64,000 nt of DNA from VRUE01 sp963701265 (GCA_963701265.1 OY969581.1:992001-1056000); one strand, 5' to 3'. Positions 50,527-58,993 are shown, counted from the first letter of the stretch. The notes: generated by a model from the letters alone, not told the origin. Translations and numbers: made by a program.

Positions 50527-51159
50527 TTAAGCCAATGCCGCCCGAATCTCGCCTATCGCCTGCTCGTTGTCCTGGAAGTGCACTGCGCTGAGGCCGGCCT
50601 TGCGGGCACCTTCGATGTTGACCAGGACGTCGTCGATGAAGAGGCAGGCCTCGGCGGGTTCGCTGATCCGTTCCAGGGTCATCTCGTAGATCCGCGATTC
50701 AGGCTTGCGGCAGCCGACGAAGCCGGAGTCGACGACGGTCTCGAAGATCTCGTCGACCGACAGCATCGAGCGCCAGAGCGGCTCCCACTCGCGCACGTTG
50801 TTGGTCAGCATCGCCATCCGGTAGCCCTCCCCCTTCAGTTCGCGCATCAGCTCGATCATCTCCGCGTTGGGCTCCAGGGCCTCGAAGTAGATCTCGCGGA
50901 AGCGGTGCATCTCCGGCGGGTGGCCGAGCAGCGGCTCGAGGCACTCGGTCAGCTGGGTGAGGAAGGCGTCCTCGGTGATTTCGCCGCGCTCCATCTCGAA
51001 CAGCGGGTTCTCGCCGTTGGCCTCGGTCGCGGCCTGCATCGCCTTGCCCAGCGTTTCGGTCGTAATCCCGGTCTGGTCCTGGAAGGCCATGAACGACTGC
51101 AGCAGCGGCGTCGTCAGCACGCCGCCGAAGTCCGAGACGATCGCCTTGATCTCAGCCAT
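50527..51159 (-). CDS. HAD-family hydrolase (epoxide-hydrolase-like subgroup)
   Basis: 210 residues. Motif I is VSDFGGVLTTP: Asp nucleophile, with Gly at the usual second Asp (DFGGV as in the epoxide-hydrolase N-domain and haloacid-dehalogenase-like proteins). Motif II is MLTNNVREW, motif III GCRKPESRIY (Lys), and motif IV CLFIDDVLVN. A helical cap lies between motifs I and II. A phosphatase or related hydrolase is expected. It overlaps the downstream-starting 130-residue gene by 8 bp. Confidence 0.88.
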   Translation of the reverse strand: MAEIKAIVSDFGGVLTTPLLQSFMAFQDQTGITTETLGKAMQAATEANGENPLFEMERGEITEDAFLTQLTECLEPLLGHPPEMHRFREIYFEALEPNAEMIELMRELKGEGYRMAMLTNNVREWEPLWRSMLSVDEIFETVVDSGFVGCRKPESRIYEMTLERISEPAEACLFIDDVLVNIEGARKAGLSAVHFQDNEQAIGEIRAALA

Positions 51160-51544
51160 CGCCGCGCACGACCTCGTAGTGGCCGAGCCCCTCGCGCCCT
51201 TCCACGGACCAGCGGAAGAAGGCGATCGTCCCGGTCAGTCCCGGGTGGTTGACCGCGGCCGCGCTGATCAGCGTGCCGGCGCCGCGCAGCGGCTGCGCGT
51301 CCTCACCGTCGAGCCAGAGCTCGAGCGTCGCCCGCCGCTGCACGCCGTCCGGCCCGTACTCGGTTGAGAGCAGCGTCTCGGAGACGTCGACCGGCGCCCC
51401 GTCGGGGCCGCAGAGCACCGCCCCTACCGCCTCCTCGCCGTGCCCGCCAGCGCGCTGCGGGCGCACGGCGCTCAGCGCAAGCAGGCCGCCGTCGGCAAAG
51501 ACGATGCCGATCGAGCGGCGCACGATCTGGTCGGTCGAGCTCAT
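51152..51544 (-). CDS. Hypothetical protein, coupled to HAD hydrolase
   Basis: 130 residues: VRRSIGIVFADGGLLALSAV, then VLLSTEYGPDGVQRRATLEL and ISAAAVNHPGLTGTIAFFRW, a beta-rich small domain. Its stop overlaps the HAD start by 8 bp. I do not recognise the family. Confidence 0.65.
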   Translation of the reverse strand: MSSTDQIVRRSIGIVFADGGLLALSAVRPQRAGGHGEEAVGAVLCGPDGAPVDVSETLLSTEYGPDGVQRRATLELWLDGEDAQPLRGAGTLISAAAVNHPGLTGTIAFFRWSVEGREGLGHYEVVRGDG

Positions 51545-51597
51545 CGGCGGCGAAGACTATTAGCCGGTCCAGCGCCCGGCCCGGCTACCATGGAGCC

Positions 51598-51915
51598 ATG
51601 TCGGAGAACGAGACCGCAGTTCTGACCGAAGAAGACGTCCTAGAGGCCCTAGAGGAAGTGATCGACCCCGAGCTGGGTCTCGACTTCGTCTCCCTCGGCC
51701 TCGTCTACGACGTCGAGATCGAGAAGGACGAAGTCCTCGTCACCTTCACCCTCACCACCCCCGCCTGCCCGATAGGCCCCCAGGTCTCCGAGCAGATGAA
51801 GGAGTTCGTCGGCGACCTCCCCGGCGTCTCAGCAGTCCACCCCAAGATGGTCTTCGATCCCCCTTGGTCACCAGAGATGATGACCGAGGACGCCAAGTTC
51901 GCACTCGGCTTCTAG
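51598..51915 (+). CDS. MIP18/DUF59 iron-sulfur assembly factor (SufT-like)
   Basis: 105 residues from ATG 51598 (an earlier open frame is a shadow). It has VLEALEEVIDPELGLDFVSL, GLVYDVEIEKDEVLVTFTLT, TPACPIGPQVSEQMKEFVGD and MVFDPPWSPEMMTEDAKFAL, the complete MIP18-family pattern with the conserved TPACP cysteine. Such proteins help insert Fe-S clusters. It is divergent from the HAD operon. No suf operon is adjacent. Confidence 0.92.
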   Translation: MSENETAVLTEEDVLEALEEVIDPELGLDFVSLGLVYDVEIEKDEVLVTFTLTTPACPIGPQVSEQMKEFVGDLPGVSAVHPKMVFDPPWSPEMMTEDAKFALGF

Positions 51916-52067
51916 GCACGGTTTGCGGGGTCAGTGGGGGTCATAAGGGGTCAGTTTTGTCCCCATGCCGTCCCCACGGCTGTCCCCACGGATTGGTACC
52001 CGGCCTTCGAGTAGGCGCTTCCGCTCGCGGTCAACTGTGCCGCCGGATCGTTCCCTAGCCTCGATCT

Positions 52068-52616
52068 GTGGTCCAGCGTCTCCAGATGATCGTCGGGTAT
52101 GTCCTCATCCTCGGGCTGGTCGGCCTCGCGGGATGGGGTTTCATCGAAGCAGTGCAGGCCGAGCCTGCGGTTGTGGGCTCGATTGGTGTGGCGGTCGCCG
52201 GTGTTCTGGGCGTGGTCTGGCAACAACGCCAAGCTGAGAAGGCTCGACTACGGGAGGCACATCGGGACCGGATGAGTCCCGTTTATTACGACCTGCTCGG
52301 GGTGATGTTCAAGAAGATCGGAAGTGGCGGCGCCAGCGGCCCGGATTCCGAGGCCGAGGAGTTCTTTAGGGATCTAAAGGCTAGGCAGCTAACGCTCGGA
52401 GCATCGAGCGAGATGGTCCAGGCATTCAATGGTTGGGCACGGTCCACTGCACGGGCTCAGGAGGAAGGGAACGATCTCGGGGCTGTGCTCGCGTGGGAAG
52501 TCCTCCTCCGCGCTATCCGAAAAGACATAGGACACGAGGACTCGGACCTGCCGCCCCTGGAACTGTTGCGGCTGTTCATTACCGACTTCGATGAGCATTT
52601 TTCTGCGGACTACTAG
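52068..52616 (+). CDS. Membrane-anchored hypothetical protein
   Basis: 182 residues from GTG 52068. Two hydrophobic helices at the N-terminus (IVGYVLILGLVGLAGWGFI and AVVGSIGVAVAGVLGVVW) are followed by a basic QQRQAEKARLREAHRDR and a soluble helical domain (PVYYDLLGVMFKKIGSGG, EEFFRDLKARQLTLGASSE, LAWEVLLRAIRKDIG). No family recognised. It lies beside the tRNA-like gene at the edge of the integrase region and could be cargo or host. Confidence 0.65.
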   Translation: MVQRLQMIVGYVLILGLVGLAGWGFIEAVQAEPAVVGSIGVAVAGVLGVVWQQRQAEKARLREAHRDRMSPVYYDLLGVMFKKIGSGGASGPDSEAEEFFRDLKARQLTLGASSEMVQAFNGWARSTARAQEEGNDLGAVLAWEVLLRAIRKDIGHEDSDLPPLELLRLFITDFDEHFSADY

Positions 52617-52651
52617 GTGACTGCAAACCCATCAGTGAATCTGACAAGGGG

Positions 52652-52686
52652 GAAGGCCCCGGCGCTGGAAGCGGCCTGGGGCCTTC
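52652..52686. terminator. Hairpin between membrane-protein gene and tRNA-like gene
   Basis: GAAGGCCCC (52652-52660) and its complement at 52678-52686 form 9-bp arms with a 17-nt loop. It lies 3' of both the plus-strand gene (stop 52616) and the minus-strand tRNA-like gene (3' end 52689). Confidence 0.5.
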
Positions 52687-52688
52687 TG

Positions 52689-52762
52689 AAGAGGGGGCCG
52701 GATTTGAACCGGCGACGCGCGAGCTATCAGACCCGCCGCTCTACCAACTGAGCTACCCCTTG
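52689..52762 (-). tRNA. Aberrant tRNA-Ile-like gene (GAT anticodon?)
   Basis: On the minus strand: D-arm GCTCAGTTGGTAGAGC and T-arm GCCGGTTCAAATCCGGC are perfect, and a 5-nt variable loop separates the anticodon and T arms. The anticodon stem GCGGG:CTCGC encloses an 8-nt loop TCTGATAG (normal is 7); reading from the 3' side it gives U33, anticodon GAU, A37. The 5' acceptor strand CAAGGGG pairs with only five bases of the 3' strand CCCCTCT; positions 1:72 and 2:71 mispair. It lies between a membrane-protein gene and the integrase region. It may be a damaged, phage-like or frameshift-suppressor tRNA. Confidence 0.65.
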
Positions 52763-52870
52763 AGGTACTGCGAGCGGAATTTTACAGCGCTCTGCCATCG
52801 CCTTTTGTGGGGGTCAACGCGCTTGACCTGTAGCGTCGATATTCCCCAAAGCTGACCCAAGGAGGTATCG

Positions 52871-53089
52871 ATGCCTGATCTCGATGAGACAATCAGCCAG
52901 CCGGCGCGCCTTGCTCTCATGAGCTTGTCTGACCATCCACATCTCGATACAGCCCGAGCAATCGATAGTGGCCCTTTCGGTCTCCAGCAGATTGATGCGG
53001 AGGAAATCGAAAACGGCCTTGCAGAGCTAGCTGCACTGGACCCGCCCCGGGTCCTCCCAAAACCCGATGGTGGGTGGCGGCTCCCCTAA
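52871..53089 (+). CDS. Small hypothetical protein of the integrase region
   Basis: 72 residues with a strong AAGGAGG five bases before ATG 52871. LDETISQPARLALMSLSDHP then AEEIENGLAELAALDPPRVL resembles a short winged-helix or zinc-free regulator, but no motif is certain. It ends 10 bp before the integrase gene on the other strand. Confidence 0.6.
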   Translation: MPDLDETISQPARLALMSLSDHPHLDTARAIDSGPFGLQQIDAEEIENGLAELAALDPPRVLPKPDGGWRLP

Positions 53090-53099
53090 GCGCAGCAGT

Positions 53100-54242
53100 T
53101 CAGTTCTCTGGTCTATCCAAGTAGTCGTCAAGCATTGCCCGCGCTTCGACCTCGCTCCCCGGCATCAAATGGCCGTAGCGATCTAGCGTGATGGTGATCG
53201 TCGCGTGACCTAGGTAGGTACTCAGGGTCTTGGCGTTCAGGCCAGCAGCGATGCCGATGCTGGCGAAGGTGTGTCGCCCCTCGTGGAAGCCGAGCCGATC
53301 GAGTCCGGCGTCGCCCCATTGCTTGCAAGTGCGGCGTCGCAGAATGGCCGGGTCAGTCGGCCACTCGGCGTTCTTGGCACTGGGGAAGAGCAGCCCGTCG
53401 CTCGGATGGTCGAGGAGGACGAAGTGATTGGCGAGGAGCTTGGCGAGCTTGTCGATGATCGGCACCTTGCGAGGCTTGCGGGACTTGGGCGGCACAAACT
53501 GCTTCGCCCCGGGGTCCCAGCTGCGGCGGACGTGAATCCAGCCGCCCTCAAGATCGACAGCGGACACATCGAGCGCCAACAACTCACCGAGCCGCAGTCC
53601 TGCGTAGACGGCGAGCCCGAGCGAGGCTTGATCCTTCGGTCGCATCGCGGCTATAAGCGCTGTGGCCTCGGCGGGGGTCGCAATCCGCTCGCGGGCCTGC
53701 TCCCCTGCCGGAAGCCTTAGGCCCTTGCATGGATTGACGTGCACCCAGCCGCGCAGTTCGCCGAATCCGACAAGCGCGCGCAGCGCAGCGACGATGTTCC
53801 GGACGGTGGAGGGCGAGCGCTCCGGCGTCGTCAGGCCGTCAACCCAGCGTTGAAGCTCTGGCCGCTGTAGGCGGCTGAGTCGCTGTGAGCCCAGTTCGGG
53901 GAGTGCGTACCCGTTTAGGTCACGCTCATAGCCCCTGATCGTGCTCGGCTTGTAGACGTGCCCGCCTTTCTGGCGAACCTTCCCCGCCTTCATGCCGGCA
54001 ATGAACTCGGCCGCTGCCTCGGCAACGGTCGGCCCGGTTGCTGCGGAGAGGGTGCCGGCCTGTAGTCGTGCCTGGGCGTCTACGCGCCACGATCGCGCCT
54101 CGGCCAGCGATCCCGTCCACGGACCACGCAGGTGCCTGCCGATGTTCTTGTCGCGGGCGGTGCCCCTGTATCGCTTCCGGCCCTTCGCGTCCGTTCGGAC
54201 TTCGATCCCTTGCAGGGCCGCACTACGCTTCGCGTTGCTCAT
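53100..54242 (-). CDS. Tyrosine recombinase / site-specific integrase
   Basis: 380 residues. The SAM-like N-domain is EAAAEFIAGMKAGKVRQKGG through the ELQRWVDGLT block. The catalytic domain has AVYAGLRLGELLALDVSAVD (Arg), the basic VPPKSRKPRKVPI strand, GFHEGRHTFASIGIAAGLN (HxxR) and THR-type ATITITLDRYGHLMPGSE (Tyr nucleophile). All five catalytic positions are present. It overlaps the excisionase-like gene by 4 bp, so excision and integration are coupled. The nearby tRNA-like gene is a candidate attachment site. Confidence 0.94.
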   Translation of the reverse strand: MSNAKRSAALQGIEVRTDAKGRKRYRGTARDKNIGRHLRGPWTGSLAEARSWRVDAQARLQAGTLSAATGPTVAEAAAEFIAGMKAGKVRQKGGHVYKPSTIRGYERDLNGYALPELGSQRLSRLQRPELQRWVDGLTTPERSPSTVRNIVAALRALVGFGELRGWVHVNPCKGLRLPAGEQARERIATPAEATALIAAMRPKDQASLGLAVYAGLRLGELLALDVSAVDLEGGWIHVRRSWDPGAKQFVPPKSRKPRKVPIIDKLAKLLANHFVLLDHPSDGLLFPSAKNAEWPTDPAILRRRTCKQWGDAGLDRLGFHEGRHTFASIGIAAGLNAKTLSTYLGHATITITLDRYGHLMPGSEVEARAMLDDYLDRPEN

Positions 54243-54526
54243 GGAGTCACGTCTCCTTGGGCCATGCCCCCGGCCGCTCCAACGGCGCGGGGGCGCTCTG
54301 TTAGTGCCGTCATTCTAGATGCCGCCTTGGTCGTCGCGGCCAGCGTGGCGTTGCCTTCCAGCCACTTTTCGATCTCTCGGATGGGGATGATTCGCAGGCT
54401 TCCGCGACGAACGATCCGAAGCTCTGGCTGGACGTGTCGCTTGAACGACGACTCGCTGATGCCGACCGCCTTTGCGGCCTCCTCCACGGTCAGGCCAAGG
54501 CGAGGAGGAGAAGGGCGATCAGGCAC
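54239..54526 (-). CDS. Excisionase-like helix-turn-helix protein
   Basis: 95 residues. LGLTVEEAAKAVGISESSFK then RHVQPELRIVRRGSLRIIPI and REIEKWLE are the MerR/excisionase winged helix with the arginine-rich wing. The stop overlaps the integrase start (ATG 54242) by 4 bp, the classic xis-int arrangement. The C-terminal 35 residues are low-complexity. Confidence 0.85.
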   Translation of the reverse strand: MPDRPSPPRLGLTVEEAAKAVGISESSFKRHVQPELRIVRRGSLRIIPIREIEKWLEGNATLAATTKAASRMTALTERPRAVGAAGGMAQGDVTP

Positions 54527-54658
54527 GGCTTGGTCCTTGTTGACGGGTCCGGGGCATTGGTCTCGACCTATATGTCAAAAGTGAGGGGCACATCCGTCGG
54601 TTTTCTTTACGTCCGGCGAGAACGGCCAGCGCCCGCGCCAGTCGGCGGATCGGGTTTT

Positions 54659-55340
54659 GCCTCATGCCTTCTAGGTCAAACCAGGGCCGGGATTTGATCC
54701 ATGGATTTCGCTCACGTCCCTCCTGTCCCCCGCCGCCTGCCGTTGCATCGCTGCCTTGGCTCATGTCTCGTACTCCAGCGAGAGCGGGCCAGTGCGTCAC
54801 CACGCGCTCCTGCTGTCCGGCCGCGGCTTCATCGCCCAGACCGCCTGCGGAGCCTTTGGCCTTCGCCTCATGCCCTGTAGGTGCCGTCGATGCCCGTGCT
54901 TGATCCACTTCTTTGAAGCCGAGCCGGCGAAGCTCGCGCCCGGGGTGATTCAGGGCGCGGCGAAGGACTAAAAAATGATGATCGGCGGCGCTGACGCGCC
55001 CCCGAGAGAACAAGCAGAAGACAGCCAGGCAGAGACAGCCAGATCATCAGCAAGAGCCATAGATCCAGCTAGTCAGATGCCACAGACAGACAGCCAGATG
55101 CTAGAGCCATAGGAAGCACCCAGCCAGCCAGAAGCAGGCAGGCAGCTACCTACAGGCAGAGCCACAACTACAACAGCCACCACCCTCACGCCCTATCACC
55201 CCGGTGATCCCCGGCACCGCGTAACCGCCAGGCAAGCCCTCCAAGCCAGGCCTCAAGCCCGCCGGGCGCAGCGGTTCAGCGCTCGGCTACCAAAGAAGTG
55301 GATCAAAAAGACCCCTTTCCGTGACCTATAGGTCATGAGG
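54659..55340. promoter_or_regulatory. Three-copy CCTCATG...TAGGT motif
   Basis: GCCTCATGCCTTCTAGGTC begins at 54659, a second copy (CCTCATGCCCTGTAGGT) at 54866, and a third on the reverse strand at 55323-55340, where it is extended to the palindrome TGACCTATAGGTCA (55322-55335). The copies lie in the region ahead of the relaxase and could be operator or iteron sites. Confidence 0.5.
54900..55306. repeat. 16-bp inverted repeat pair
   Basis: TTGATCCACTTCTTTG at 54900-54915 and its exact reverse complement at 55291-55306, 375 bp apart, enclose the low-complexity block ahead of the relaxase. TTGATCCA occurs once more near 54696. Confidence 0.8.
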
Positions 55341-55363
55341 AAGCAAATCGGTGACGCAGAGAC

Positions 55364-55389
55364 CCGCCCTGCCTGGAGTACGAGGGCGG
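55364..55389. promoter_or_regulatory. Hairpin before relaxase (oriT/nic candidate)
   Basis: CCGCCCT (55364-55370) pairs with AGGGCGG (55383-55389) 59 bp before the relaxase start, followed by a TAACAAAAAAGGCG stretch. A hairpin plus adjacent asymmetric sequence is typical of MobF nic regions, but no nic site can be named. Confidence 0.35.
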
Positions 55390-55447
55390 TGCCATCTCTT
55401 AACAAAAAAGGCGACGGATTCACGCCGCCAATTGGACAAGGCTTCTG

Positions 55448-58400
55448 ATGCTCAGCATTGGAAAGCTCGGCAAAGGCCAGGAGCGTTACTACCTGGAGAA
55501 GGTCGCCGAAGGTGCCGAGGACTACTACTCAGGCGAGGGCGAGGAGCCGGGCCAGTGGATGGGCGACGCTGCCCGCGAGCTGGGCCTGTCGGGCGAGGTC
55601 GACCCCGACCAGCTCGTCGCGATGCTGACCGGGATGAACCCGGCCACGGGCGAGCCGCTTGGACTCATCACCGTCGCCGGGCGCGGCGCGGTCCCCGGCT
55701 TCGATCTCACCTTCTCCGCTCCCAAGTCGGTCTCCCTCCTGCGGGCGCTCGGCGGCAAGGAGGTCGCCGCCGAGGTCAAGGCCGCTCATCAGCGCTCGGT
55801 TGAGGCAGCACTGAAATACATGGAGGCCCACGCCTGCCTGACCCGCCGGGGCAAAGGCGGTGCTGTCTTCGTCAAGGGCAACGGCTTCATCGCCGTCGCC
55901 TACCTTCATCGCTCATCGCGCAACGGCGATCCACAGCTGCATACCAATGTCCTGATCGCCAACGCGACCCAGGGACCGGACGGCAAATGGACCCGCCTCT
56001 ACCACCCGGCGATCTATGAACACGCCAAGACCGCCAGCTACATCTACGAGGCTCACCTACGCCATGAACTGACCCGGACGCTCGGAGTCGAATGGCAGCC
56101 GGTCAGGAAGGGCATCGCTGAGATCAAGGGCTTCGCCGACGAGTGGCTGAAGGCGTTCTCGACCCGGCGCGCGGAAATACTCGAGGCGGCCGGGGCGGGT
56201 GCCTCAGCTCGCGCCCGCCAGATCGCCACGCTCGCCACGCGCAAGACCAAGGAGGTGCTTGAGCTTGGCGACCTGCGCCAGCGCTGGCAAGCCAAAGCCG
56301 AGGAGATCGGCCTTGACCGCGATGCCATCGGCGCGACGATGGGCAAGGAGGTCGAGCTGGCCGCCAAGCTGACGCTGGCGCAGCTCGACCGCGAGGTGAC
56401 GGCCCACGCTTCGCACTTCGACCGCCGCGACGCGATCCAGGCCGTCGCCAACCTGCTTCCCAACGGCGCGCCCGGCCATGAGGTCGAGAGCGCCGCCGAT
56501 GCTTTCCTCGCTTCGGAGTCGGTCGTCACGGTGGCCGAGACCGCCAAAGGCACCCGCTACACAACCAAGCGCATCTGGGAGCTTGAGCGCCAGGCGCTTG
56601 AGGCCACCGAGCAAATGGCGAGGGAGGTCCGAGGCGAGGCGGGGGAGCTGGTCGCCGGCCGCGTTATCGCGGCCCGGCCGACCCTGAAGCCCGACCAGCG
56701 CGAGATGGTCCGCCGCCTGCTCGCCGGGCGCGAGGGCATCGCCGTCGTCATCGGGGAGGCGGGCACCGGCAAGAGCTTCGCCACGGTCGCCGCTGCCGAT
56801 GGCTGGGCGCAGGCGGGCTTCGAGCTGCGAGCCGCCGCGCCCACTTGGCGGGCGGCCAACGTCCTTCGCGGCGATGGCCTTGAGGCGACGACAGTTGCCG
56901 GTCTTCTTCGCGACCTTGATCGCGGCGACGCCACCCTTTCCTCCCGCTCGGTCCTCATGGTCGATGAGGCCGGGATGGTCGGCTCAGAGCATCTGGCCCG
57001 AGTGATCGGCCAGGCTGATGAGGCCGGAGCAAAGCTGGTCCTGGTCGGAGACTCCGAGCAGCTTGGCGCGATCGAGGCGGGCGGGTTGTTCTCCGCGCTC
57101 ACAGAGCGCACCGAGCCGGTCCACCTGCACGAAGTGATCCGCCACAACCACGAGCTCGACCGCGACGCGGCGAAGCTCATCCGCGAGGGAGAGGGTCGAG
57201 AGGCCCTGAGTCTCTACCGATCCGCCGAGCGGGTCACGGTCGCCCCCGACGCCGAGCAGCGCAGGGTCGCGATGGTCGAGGACTGGTGGCGCTCCTACTC
57301 CCAGGGTGAGGACGCGCTGATGGTGGCGAAGCGAAACGTCGAGGTCGAGCGCTTGAACGCGACGGCGCGCGAGCTGGTCCGATCCGAAGGACGGTTGGGT
57401 TCGGAGGAGATCGAGGTTGGCGGCGCTCCCTTCGCCGCTGGCGATCAGGTCATCACCCGGATCAACGACCGCCGCGCCGGCATCTACAACCGCGAGCGCT
57501 GGGAAGTCGCCCAGGTGGACGCCGAGAGAGGACGGATCGTCCTTGACGGCATCGACCAGATGAGGCGCGTCGAGGTCGGGCCGGACTACCTCTCACAGAC
57601 CACCTTGGGCGGGGAGGCCCCGGCCCTGCAACACGCCTACGCCGTCACCACCTACTGCGCCCAGGGCACCACAGTGGACAGCGCCTACGTGATGGCCGGC
57701 CCGAGCATGGACAAGCAGGAGTTCTACGTCGCCACCTCTCGAACCCGCGAGCAGACCTACCTATACGCCACGCCGGAGATCCAGGCCGAGCGCAGCGAGT
57801 ACGCGCCCACCGGACCCGAGCGCGATCCAATCGCCCACGTTGCCGAAGCGGCAGAGCACGACCGTGCCCAGACTGCTGCGCATGACGAGGCGCTACGAGC
57901 AGAAATCGCGAAGCTGCCCACGGCGGAGATCGCGGCGCGGAGAAGTGAGCTTGGCACCCCGGCCCGCCAGGAGGCTCGCGATCAGGAGAGCTACGAGCGC
58001 CAGCGCCAGGCGGTCGCAAATCTTCGCGGCCAGGCCAAACAGGCCACCGCCGACCGTGAAGCAGCCGAAGCACTCGGCAGGTGCGAGCGGCGAGAGAAGC
58101 TGCCCTATGCCCAGACGCGCGAGGCGATGTTCGAGGAGAAGCTGACGAAGGAGACCGCGAGGCTTGAGCAGATGGACCCGCCGGGCACAGATGCTCAGCG
58201 CGAGCGCGAGGTTGCCGATCAGCTTCTCGCTGCTCGCTCAAGCCAAGCCCTCGCCGCCGCCCGTATCGCCCCTCCCGCATACATAATCAAGGAGCTAGGG
58301 GAGAGGCCAGCCGATCCGGCTAAGGCCAAGGCTTGGGATCGCGGCGTCCAGGGCGTCGAGCGTTACCGGCTAGAACGAGGCGTGAAGGACACCGGCCACG

Positions 58401-58561
58401 CCTTCGGCCGCGAGCCGCAGGGCGGTGTGGAGCGTGCAGCGCAGGAGGCGGCACAGCGGCGGCTTGCCGAGACTCAGCGCAGGCTCGGCCTTGAGCAGCA
58501 GCTAGCTAAGACCAGAGAGAGGACGAGGAGCGTCGAGCGAGGCTTCAGCATTGGGCTATGA
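55448..58561 (+). CDS. MobF-family relaxase-helicase (TraA/TrwC-like)
   Basis: 1037 residues. The relaxase N-terminus has paired tyrosines (RYYLEK, Tyr14-15; DYYSGEG, Tyr26-27), GFDLTFSAPKSVSLL, and the metal motif LHRSSRNGDPQLHTNVLIAN: His154 and His165 are present but the third HUH residue is Asn167. The helicase part has VIGEAGTGKSFATVAA (Walker A), LMVDEAGMVGSEHL (Walker B), VLVGDSEQLGAIEAG, and a C-terminal TTYCAQGTTVDSAYVM motif. A coiled tail is rich in Glu/Arg. It nicks and unwinds DNA for conjugative transfer. No coupling protein or secretion genes lie downstream in the window. Confidence 0.93.
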   Translation: MLSIGKLGKGQERYYLEKVAEGAEDYYSGEGEEPGQWMGDAARELGLSGEVDPDQLVAMLTGMNPATGEPLGLITVAGRGAVPGFDLTFSAPKSVSLLRALGGKEVAAEVKAAHQRSVEAALKYMEAHACLTRRGKGGAVFVKGNGFIAVAYLHRSSRNGDPQLHTNVLIANATQGPDGKWTRLYHPAIYEHAKTASYIYEAHLRHELTRTLGVEWQPVRKGIAEIKGFADEWLKAFSTRRAEILEAAGAGASARARQIATLATRKTKEVLELGDLRQRWQAKAEEIGLDRDAIGATMGKEVELAAKLTLAQLDREVTAHASHFDRRDAIQAVANLLPNGAPGHEVESAADAFLASESVVTVAETAKGTRYTTKRIWELERQALEATEQMAREVRGEAGELVAGRVIAARPTLKPDQREMVRRLLAGREGIAVVIGEAGTGKSFATVAAADGWAQAGFELRAAAPTWRAANVLRGDGLEATTVAGLLRDLDRGDATLSSRSVLMVDEAGMVGSEHLARVIGQADEAGAKLVLVGDSEQLGAIEAGGLFSALTERTEPVHLHEVIRHNHELDRDAAKLIREGEGREALSLYRSAERVTVAPDAEQRRVAMVEDWWRSYSQGEDALMVAKRNVEVERLNATARELVRSEGRLGSEEIEVGGAPFAAGDQVITRINDRRAGIYNRERWEVAQVDAERGRIVLDGIDQMRRVEVGPDYLSQTTLGGEAPALQHAYAVTTYCAQGTTVDSAYVMAGPSMDKQEFYVATSRTREQTYLYATPEIQAERSEYAPTGPERDPIAHVAEAAEHDRAQTAAHDEALRAEIAKLPTAEIAARRSELGTPARQEARDQESYERQRQAVANLRGQAKQATADREAAEALGRCERREKLPYAQTREAMFEEKLTKETARLEQMDPPGTDAQREREVADQLLAARSSQALAAARIAPPAYIIKELGERPADPAKAKAWDRGVQGVERYRLERGVKDTGHAFGREPQGGVERAAQEAAQRRLAETQRRLGLEQQLAKTRERTRSVERGFSIGL

Positions 58562-58587
58562 GTGCCCCGACCCGTTCGATTGAAACA

Positions 58588-58654
58588 CCGCGCTCGCGGC
58601 CGTCAACCCCTTCGGGGTCGGGCGCTTTGCGCCCTTGACTGCCGCTCTCGCGGC
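58588..58654 (+). other. Cluster of three or four short GC hairpins
   Basis: CCGC-GCTC-GCGG (58588-58599), ACCCC-TTC-GGGGT (58606-58618), GGGCGC-TTT-GCGCCC (58620-58634) and GCCGC-TCTC-GCGGC (58641-58654) follow the relaxase stop (58561) in series. They could terminate the relaxase transcript or protect its 3' end. The 153 bp to the next start (58715) otherwise hold nothing. Confidence 0.55.
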
Positions 58655-58714
58655 GCTGGTTTGGCGGGTAGGTCGGGGGAGTCGAAAGCGCGGCGATTAG
58701 TTAGGTTCTTCCGA

Positions 58715-58993
58715 ATGGACCCTAAGGCCGAACTTCTTAACCGGCTCAGCGCTGCTCTCTCGCGCGGGCAAGGAAACTTTACCGAGGAGGATCTAGCCCT
58801 CGCGTTCAAAGAGGTCTACGGCCTGCTGATACAAGGCCAGATCGGGAACCTCGTCATCGAGGAAGAACTAGACCTCACGATCAGGGATGGGACGGTGATC
58901 TACTCGGCTGCGAAGGATGGCGAGGTGCCTTTGCCCGAGGCGATGCCCCTCGAAACGCTGATTGAGAACGTGCGGAGCGCAGAAGGTCAATAG
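58715..58993 (+). CDS. Hypothetical protein downstream of relaxase
   Basis: 92 residues from ATG 58715. ELLNRLSAALSRGQGNFTEE, LALAFKEVYGLLIQGQIGNL, EEELDLTIRDGTVIYSAAKD, then PLETLIENVRSAEGQ. It is helical then beta, with no recognised family. Codon use is close to that of the relaxase. A longer open frame upstream runs through the hairpin cluster and is rejected. Confidence 0.62.
   Translation: MDPKAELLNRLSAALSRGQGNFTEEDLALAFKEVYGLLIQGQIGNLVIEEELDLTIRDGTVIYSAAKDGEVPLPEAMPLETLIENVRSAEGQ

Larger units (their letters stand above)
54527..55447. other. Repeat-rich non-coding region (candidate control region/oriT)
   Basis: This 921-bp stretch between the excisionase and the relaxase has no convincing gene. 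It holds a 16-bp perfect inverted repeat (54900-54915 and 55291-55306), three copies of a CCTCATG-N-CYT-N-TAGGT motif, a CAGCCAG/AGAGCCATAG-rich low-complexity block (about 54990-55160), and a 7-bp hairpin (55364-55389). The sum fits an origin-of-transfer and control region for the adjacent relaxase. Confidence 0.6.

Noticed and set aside
51916..52067. GGGGTCA and TGTCCCCA direct repeats around 51926-51992, considered as an attachment site
   Set aside because: Only short, imperfect repeats are seen, and I find no second copy near the integrase region; too weak to call.
54519..55013. Minus-strand frame of 164 codons upstream of the excisionase
   Set aside because: It runs through the repeat motifs and inverted repeat, has no recognisable domain, and overlaps the excisionase start; it looks like chance openness in GC-rich DNA. 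A short real ORF at its end cannot be excluded.
54990..55160. CAGCCAG-rich tract considered as a CRISPR array
   Set aside because: Repeat units are irregular in length and there are no uniform spacers.
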